Source: CAZYIW01 sp964647705 | GTDB lineage: Bacteria > Pseudomonadota > Gammaproteobacteria > PS1 > Pseudothioglobaceae | Direction of reading: 5' to 3' | Length of the DNA: 11,301 nucleotides | NCBI GenBank assembly: GCA_964647705.1 | Contig: CAZYIW010000039.1 | Span: 1-11,301 of the forward strand | Part shown: positions 6,792 through 11,301 of the stretch, piece after piece | Position numbering within the stretch: the stretch's first letter is position 1 | Layout of the letters: the number at the start of each line of letters is the position of its first letter | Translations under genes and position numbers: made by a program | Notes under the pieces: model-generated | Databases searched by the model: none | The model's input: only the letters and a program-made list of their open reading frames with translations | Told to the model about the DNA's origin: nothing

Positions 6792-7289
6792 ATGAAAAAA
6801 CTTATTGTTGTATTTTCGTTATTTATATCAAGCATTGCAATATCGCACAACCCTTTCCATTCGCCATTCTTTCATCATGGTATGGGTGATAGTTTCTGGC
6901 GTGATTTTGACCGTCAATTTCAAAATATTGATCGTGACATGAGACGACTTAGACTCCAGTCCAATTCCTTTAGTACACAATCAAGACAATATTTTGACAA
7001 AGATAAAAACAGCTATGTGATTGAGATAAAAGCCTCAGGTTTGGATAAAAATGATTTGGACATTTCTACTGAGAAAAACATGCTGATTATTAAAGGCAGT
7101 CAAAAAATTGAAAAAACTTCTAAACACAGCAGTTTGCGTACATCAAGTAACTTTTCCCATTCCGTATCCATCCCTGTTGATGGCGATGGAGAAAACATCT
7201 CTGCTGATTTTAACAACGGTATTTTAAAAGTGTCAATTCCAAAGCTAGATAAGCCAAAACCCAAAAGCCAGAAAATCAATATAAACTAA
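6792..7289 (+). CDS. Secreted Hsp20/alpha-crystallin small heat shock protein
   Basis: This 165-residue protein carries an alpha-crystallin domain (about 66-152), recognisable from IKASGLDKNDLDIS (79-92), LIIKGSQ (98-104) and the hallmark FNNGILKVSIPK (140-151). The C-terminal INI (162-164) fits the IXI motif that links subunits in oligomers. Such proteins hold unfolding clients without ATP. What sets it apart is the N-terminus: MKK, a hydrophobic run to about residue 17 and AIS, which looks like a signal peptide cleaved near residue 18. The mature N-terminal arm is rich in His, Phe and Met (HNPFHSPFFHHGMGDSF). It should therefore act in the periplasm or at the envelope, unlike IbpA/IbpB. The start is firm: AGGAG 7 nt upstream and a strong promoter. 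The gene stands alone, between SulP and the converging queE. Cytoplasmic retention with an uncleaved anchor is the main alternative. Confidence 0.88.
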   Translation: MKKLIVVFSLFISSIAISHNPFHSPFFHHGMGDSFWRDFDRQFQNIDRDMRRLRLQSNSFSTQSRQYFDKDKNSYVIEIKASGLDKNDLDISTEKNMLIIKGSQKIEKTSKHSSLRTSSNFSHSVSIPVDGDGENISADFNNGILKVSIPKLDKPKPKSQKININ

Positions 7290-7292
7290 AGA

Positions 7293-7934
7293 TTATCTGC
7301 CTTTTTCATCGCCCCACAGCAGTTTGTGTAGTTGCACTTGTAATCTGACATTGAGTTGTTTGTCAAGAATCCAATCGGCTAACTGCACAGGGGTGATGGT
7401 TTCAAATACGGGTGAGAATAACACTTCTGCTTTGACCTGATGTTTTGTTAACAAATCAACAGACCAGTCAAAATCTTTTTTCGATCCAATAACAAATTTA
7501 ACCTGATCTTTACTCTGCAATAAAGCAATATTGTCATAACGGTTGGATGCCTGTTCGCCTGAATCTGGAGTTTTGATGTCCATAACAATTGAAACTTTGG
7601 GATTAACAGCACTAATATCGATACTCCCACTGGTTTCCAAAGAAACTTGATGGCCTTTTTTTACCAGCGCATCCAAAAGGATATGGCAATGAATCTGTGC
7701 CAAAGGTTCACCACCGGTAACGCAGACATAGCTTGTATTATATTGCTCAACCTTGTTTAGGATTTGATCCAATCCCATGAGGTTTTTGCCTTTGAATGCA
7801 TATTCTGTATCACAGTATCGACAACGCAAAGGACAACCCGTTAGGCGAATAAATACCGTGGGCAAGCCCACTTCTTTAGCCTCCCCTTGCAAAGAGTAGA
7901 ATATTTCATTGATATTAAGTGTAATCTCAGACAT
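7293..7934 (-). CDS. queE: 7-carboxy-7-deazaguanine synthase QueE (radical SAM)
   Basis: QueE converts 6-carboxy-tetrahydropterin to 7-carboxy-7-deazaguanine, a radical SAM step on the way to preQ0 and queuosine in tRNA. The 213-residue protein starts with INEIFYSLQGEA (8-19), binds its 4Fe-4S cluster through C34, C38 and C41 in CPLRCRYC, and has the SAM-binding VTGGEPLAQ (72-80). LETSGS and VMDIKTPDSG are further family blocks, and the C-terminus LQVQLHKLLWGDEKGR is a typical proteobacterial QueE ending. The CxxxCxxC spacing is the common one for radical SAM enzymes. It starts 3 nt after uvrB stops, so the two are very likely one operon, although no pathway link between them is evident. No other queuosine gene lies in the window. 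It converges on the Hsp20 gene with 3 nt between stops. Confidence 0.96.
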   Translation of the reverse strand: MSEITLNINEIFYSLQGEAKEVGLPTVFIRLTGCPLRCRYCDTEYAFKGKNLMGLDQILNKVEQYNTSYVCVTGGEPLAQIHCHILLDALVKKGHQVSLETSGSIDISAVNPKVSIVMDIKTPDSGEQASNRYDNIALLQSKDQVKFVIGSKKDFDWSVDLLTKHQVKAEVLFSPVFETITPVQLADWILDKQLNVRLQVQLHKLLWGDEKGR

Positions 7935-7937
7935 GAT

Positions 7938-9926
7938 TTATTGTAGAAATTGCCCTTCTTTTAGTGCTTTTATCTGATTACGCACATCGGCCGCTTGTTC
8001 AAATTTTAACTCCTCAGCAAACGCATACATTTGTTTTTCTAATACCTTTATCTGTTTGGCCAATTGCACTGGTGAGAGTGGCTTTTGAATACTAACAATT
8101 TCACCTTTTTGCTTATTGTTTGCGGATAAATCGGTATCCAAAATATCCACAATTGGTTTAGAAACCCCTTTAGGGTGGATGTTATTATCCTTGTTATACT
8201 TTTCTTGTTTTGCTCGTCTTCTACTGGTCTCATCCATGGCCCTTTGCATTGATCCGGTCACTCGATCAGCATAGAGAATGGCCATGCCATTGACATTTCT
8301 AGCCGCCCTACCCATGGTTTGAATCAATGACCTTTCCGAGCGTAAAAACCCTTCTTTATCGGCATCTAGTATGGCAACTAAAGACACTTCAGGAATATCC
8401 AAGCCCTCTCTTAACAAGTTAATACCAACCAACACGTCAAAAACCCCTAAGCGTAAATCTCTGATAATTTCAACACGTTCCACAGTATCCACATCAGAAT
8501 GCAGATAACGAACCTTAACACCATGTTCGTTCAAATAATCACTGAGCTGTTCTGCCATGCGCTTGGTTAATGTGGTTACCAATACACGCTCACTTTTTTC
8601 TACCCGCAAATTAATCTCACTTAGAAGGTCATCAACTTGTGTTTCTACAGGCCTGATATCGATGATTGGATCCAATAGCCCAGTAGGCCTTACAACCTGC
8701 TCAGCAACCACTTGAGATACACGTAATTCATAGTCTGCTGGTGTGGCTGAAACTAAAATACATTGCCGAGCCCTGTCCTCAAATTCATCAAACTTCAGTG
8801 GACGATTATCCAAAGCACTGGGTAATCGAAAACCGTATTCCACCAATGTTTTTTTACGCGCCCTATCGCCGTTATACATACCCCCTATTTGGCTTACCGT
8901 CACATGTGATTCATCCAATATCACTAAAGCATCATCAGGCAAATAATCCATTAGTGTGGGTGGTGGTTCGCCCGGCTTTCTACCAGAAAGATAACGAGAG
9001 TAATTTTCAATGCCGGTACAATAACCCAGCTCGCGCATCATTTCCATGTCCATTTGCACGCGTTGTGTCAGGCGTTGTTCCTCAACCAACTTATGATCAG
9101 ACAATAACTCTTTGCGTCTTACCTTTAGCTCTTTTTTAATGTCATCCAAAACATTTAAAATTTTAGATTTGGGGGTTACATAATGCGTTTGTGGATAAAT
9201 GGTAATGCGTTGCACTGCTTTGATTCGCTCCCCTGTAAGTGGATCAAACCAATACAGAGCCTCTATCTCATTATCGAACATCTCCACACGCAAAGCTTGT
9301 GTTTCCGAATCTGCTGGAAAAATATCAATCACCTCGCCTTTGACCCTAAAAGTACCTCTAATCAGCGCCACATCATTACGTGTGTATTGCATTTGTGATA
9401 GGCGAGATAGAATCTCTCTTTGGTTGATAACCTCCCCAACACTCAAATGCAGTAGCATCTGCATGTAACTATCAGGGTCACCCAAACCATAAATAGCCGA
9501 TACACTGGCAATAATAATGGTGTCTTTTCGTTCTAATAGGGCTTTAGTGGCTGAGAGGCGCATTTGTTCAATTTGTTCATTGATTGAGGAATCTTTCTCA
9601 ATATAGGTATCACTGGCCGGGACATAGGCTTCAGGCTGATAATAATCGTAATAGGAGACAAAATACTCCACCGCATTGTGAGGAAAAAACTCTTTCATCT
9701 CAGAGTAAAGTTGCGCAGCAAGTGTTTTGTTGGGCGCCATAATTAGGCTGGTTTTTTGAGTTTTTTCAATCACATTGGCCAAAGTAAAAGTCTTACCTGA
9801 GCCTGTCACACCTAATAAGGTTTGATATTGATTGCCAGCTTCAATACTTTGAGCTAGATTTTGAATTGCTTGAGGCTGGTCTCCAGTTGGCGAAAAGCTA
9901 GAAACCAGTTGAAATTCTCTTCCCAC
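7938..9926 (-). CDS. uvrB: Excinuclease ABC subunit B
   Basis: UvrB is the damage-verifying helicase-like subunit of nucleotide excision repair; it receives DNA from UvrA and recruits UvrC. The 662-residue length is normal. Walker A is GVTGSGKT (39-46). The damage-probing beta-hairpin begins at YYDYYQPEAYVP (92-103). A DESH Walker B box precedes VTVSQIGGMYNGDRARK, and the helicase C domain includes LLREGLDIPEV and QTMGRAARN. The C-terminal UVR domain (about 619-656, ending FEQAADVRNQIKALKEG) contacts UvrC. The start is GTG: no in-frame ATG occurs upstream before a stop, and MGREFQLVSSFSPTGDQPQAI aligns with known UvrB starts. The Shine-Dalgarno is weak. I see no LexA-type CTGT-N8-ACAG box in the 59 nt upstream, unlike E. 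coli uvrB. queE follows after 3 nt. Confidence 0.98.
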   Translation of the reverse strand: MGREFQLVSSFSPTGDQPQAIQNLAQSIEAGNQYQTLLGVTGSGKTFTLANVIEKTQKTSLIMAPNKTLAAQLYSEMKEFFPHNAVEYFVSYYDYYQPEAYVPASDTYIEKDSSINEQIEQMRLSATKALLERKDTIIIASVSAIYGLGDPDSYMQMLLHLSVGEVINQREILSRLSQMQYTRNDVALIRGTFRVKGEVIDIFPADSETQALRVEMFDNEIEALYWFDPLTGERIKAVQRITIYPQTHYVTPKSKILNVLDDIKKELKVRRKELLSDHKLVEEQRLTQRVQMDMEMMRELGYCTGIENYSRYLSGRKPGEPPPTLMDYLPDDALVILDESHVTVSQIGGMYNGDRARKKTLVEYGFRLPSALDNRPLKFDEFEDRARQCILVSATPADYELRVSQVVAEQVVRPTGLLDPIIDIRPVETQVDDLLSEINLRVEKSERVLVTTLTKRMAEQLSDYLNEHGVKVRYLHSDVDTVERVEIIRDLRLGVFDVLVGINLLREGLDIPEVSLVAILDADKEGFLRSERSLIQTMGRAARNVNGMAILYADRVTGSMQRAMDETSRRRAKQEKYNKDNNIHPKGVSKPIVDILDTDLSANNKQKGEIVSIQKPLSPVQLAKQIKVLEKQMYAFAEELKFEQAADVRNQIKALKEGQFLQ

Positions 9927-9985
9927 TACTGTTGCTTTTTCATTAACATAAGCAATCGATTTTAATCTATTTTTTCAACTTTATC

Positions 9986-11161
9986 ATGTCAGAATATCTT
10001 TCTAATCGTGTTCAAAAAGTCAAACCTTCTGCAACACTTGCAGTGACTGCTAAAGCCAATGAGCTCAAGTCTCAAGGCATTGAAATTGTTCCCATGGGTT
10101 CTGGAGAGCCAGATTTTGATACGCCTGAAAATATTCAAAAAGCAGGTATCTATGCCATAGAGAATGGTCAAACTCGCTATACCGCTGTGGATGGTACACC
10201 GGCATTAAAACAAGCCATTATTGATAAATTTAAACGTGAAAATAATCTAGACTATACCGCCTCTGAAGTGATGGTTTCTTCAGGTGGAAAGCAAGTTTTT
10301 TATAACCTTTGTCAAGCAGTGATTAATCCTGAAGATGAGGTGATTATCCCAGCGCCCTATTGGGTATCGTATCCTGATATGACGCTCTTAGCAGATGGTG
10401 TGCCAGTGGTGGTTGAAACCGGCCTTGAGCAAGATTTTAAAATCACCCCTGAACAGTTAGAAAATAACATTACCGATAAAACCAAACTCCTTGTGATGAA
10501 TAGCCCTTCTAATCCAACAGGTGCTGTTTATAGCGAATCCGAACTACGAGCCTTGGCCGATGTTTTGTTCAAGCACCCTCAAGTGCTGGTTATCACTGAT
10601 GATATCTATGAGCATATTCGTTGGGAAGACAAAGATTTTGTAAACATTTTAATGGCTGAGCCCACTTTAAAAAATCGCACCATTATCCTCAATGGCGTTT
10701 CTAAAGCCTATGCAATGACTGGTTGGCGTATTGGCTATGCTGCTGGCCCTGAAGATATCATTAAGGCGATGAAAAAAATCCAAGGTCAATCTACTTCTAA
10801 TCCAAGCTCGGTTGCGCAAGCTGCTGCGCTAGAGGCATTAAATGGCGATCAAGGATTCATCGCAACCATGGTTGATGCATTCAAACAAAGACACGATTAT
10901 ATTGTTGAAGGCCTTAATCAGATCGATGGAGTGGAATGCCCTAAATCTCAGGGTGCTTTTTATTCTTTTCCAAGAATCGTTGGCTTAATCAAGCGTTTGG
11001 GTTTAAAAGACGATGTTGAATTCTCAACTTATTGTTTAGAGCAATTAAACATTGCTTTAGTGCCTGGCTCCGCTTTTGGTGCACCGGGTTATGTGCGTTT
11101 TTCCTTTGCCACTAGCATGGACAATATCCAAAAAGCAGTGACTCGGCTGAGTGAATTATAA
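9986..11161 (+). CDS. Class I aspartate (possibly aspartate/prephenate) aminotransferase
   Basis: This is a 391-residue fold-type I PLP enzyme of the bacterial AspAT subgroup Ib. It begins RVQKVKPSATLAVTAKANEL, typical of that group. PLP contacts are visible: SSGGKQ (98-103), N176 in NSPSNPTG, D205 and Y208 in ITDDIYEH, and the Schiff-base lysine K240 in SKAYAMTGWRIGY. R371 in VRFSFATS is the expected arginine for the substrate carboxylate. It interconverts aspartate and 2-oxoglutarate with oxaloacetate and glutamate. Members of subgroup Ib may also transaminate prephenate to arogenate, which would connect to the chorismate made by AroC, but sequence reading alone does not decide this. The gene is divergent from uvrB. 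No Shine-Dalgarno is visible before its ATG (TTTTTTCAACTTTATC), and no later start suits the family better. Confidence 0.95.
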   Translation: MSEYLSNRVQKVKPSATLAVTAKANELKSQGIEIVPMGSGEPDFDTPENIQKAGIYAIENGQTRYTAVDGTPALKQAIIDKFKRENNLDYTASEVMVSSGGKQVFYNLCQAVINPEDEVIIPAPYWVSYPDMTLLADGVPVVVETGLEQDFKITPEQLENNITDKTKLLVMNSPSNPTGAVYSESELRALADVLFKHPQVLVITDDIYEHIRWEDKDFVNILMAEPTLKNRTIILNGVSKAYAMTGWRIGYAAGPEDIIKAMKKIQGQSTSNPSSVAQAAALEALNGDQGFIATMVDAFKQRHDYIVEGLNQIDGVECPKSQGAFYSFPRIVGLIKRLGLKDDVEFSTYCLEQLNIALVPGSAFGAPGYVRFSFATSMDNIQKAVTRLSEL

Positions 11162-11301
11162 AAGCCTCTAATTACGAAAAGTCTCAACACTAAGTTGTGC
11201 CTTTAACACAAGGTGCATTTATCGCTCTCCCCCTTAGCGCTGAGTGCCAATATTATAAAAGCTTTTCTCTCAAAAAATGGTTTATTTTAAACACTAAAAA
11301 G
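11162..11301. other. Non-coding 3' end with small inverted repeats
   Basis: The 140 nt after the aminotransferase gene hold no recognisable gene. I see a weak hairpin TTGTG (11195-11199) with CACAA (11207-11211) and a 7-nt loop, a palindrome AGCGCT (11236-11241), and a palindrome AAAAGCTTTT (11257-11266). None is a GC-rich stem followed by a T-run, so I do not call a terminator. A downstream gene's promoter could lie here. Confidence 0.35.

Noticed and set aside
8741..9468. Several plus-strand ORFs opposite uvrB.
   Set aside because: Antisense shadows within a fully conserved uvrB reading frame; no start signals or family resemblance.
11195..11266. Possible intrinsic terminator after the aminotransferase gene.
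   Set aside because: Stems are 4-5 bp or simple palindromes and no U-run follows; does not meet terminator criteria.

Overview
This 11.3 kb window is chromosomal bacterial sequence from a low-GC gammaproteobacterium. The Zur, AroC, UvrB, QueE and SulP proteins all read as gammaproteobacterial. The AT-rich composition and compact layout would fit a marine sulfur-oxidising lineage such as the SUP05/Thioglobaceae group, but that placement is an impression, not a result. There is no sign of a phage, transposon, CRISPR array, tRNA or rRNA. Apart from short intergenic gaps the window is fully coding.

Region 1 (62-3655, minus strand) is a five-gene operon for zinc. In transcription order it encodes a secreted His-rich ZrgA-family (DUF2796) zinc-binding protein, an ABC ATPase, an FtsX/MacB-type ABC permease, a secreted DUF3299 protein and a Zur repressor. 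Genes overlap or sit within 10 nt of each other, which implies one transcript and coupled translation. Upstream, a 17-bp sequence matching 13 of 17 positions of the gammaproteobacterial Zur operator overlaps the -10 of the best minus-strand promoter. The operon therefore appears to encode its own zinc-sensing repressor. Its content resembles the Zrg zinc system of Vibrio, but the permease has the fold of mechanotransmission transporters rather than of ordinary importers. How it would move zinc is the most interesting open question here.

Region 2 (3789-6731, plus strand) starts divergently from the same control region. It holds a small two-helix membrane protein (DUF5676-like), then aroC (chorismate synthase) with its own likely promoter, then a SulP-family anion transporter with a C-terminal STAS domain 15 nt behind aroC.

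Region 3 (6728-7289) is a single gene for an Hsp20/alpha-crystallin protein with a probable signal peptide, which suggests an unusual secreted or periplasmic small heat shock protein. It has a good promoter and Shine-Dalgarno sequence.

Region 4 (7293-9926, minus strand) is a uvrB-queE pair: the excinuclease UvrB and the radical SAM enzyme QueE of 7-deazaguanine/queuosine synthesis. It converges on the hsp20 gene with only 3 nt between stop codons. Region 5 (9986-11161, plus strand) is a class I aspartate (possibly aspartate/prephenate) aminotransferase, divergent from uvrB. The last 140 nt hold no gene, only small inverted repeats.
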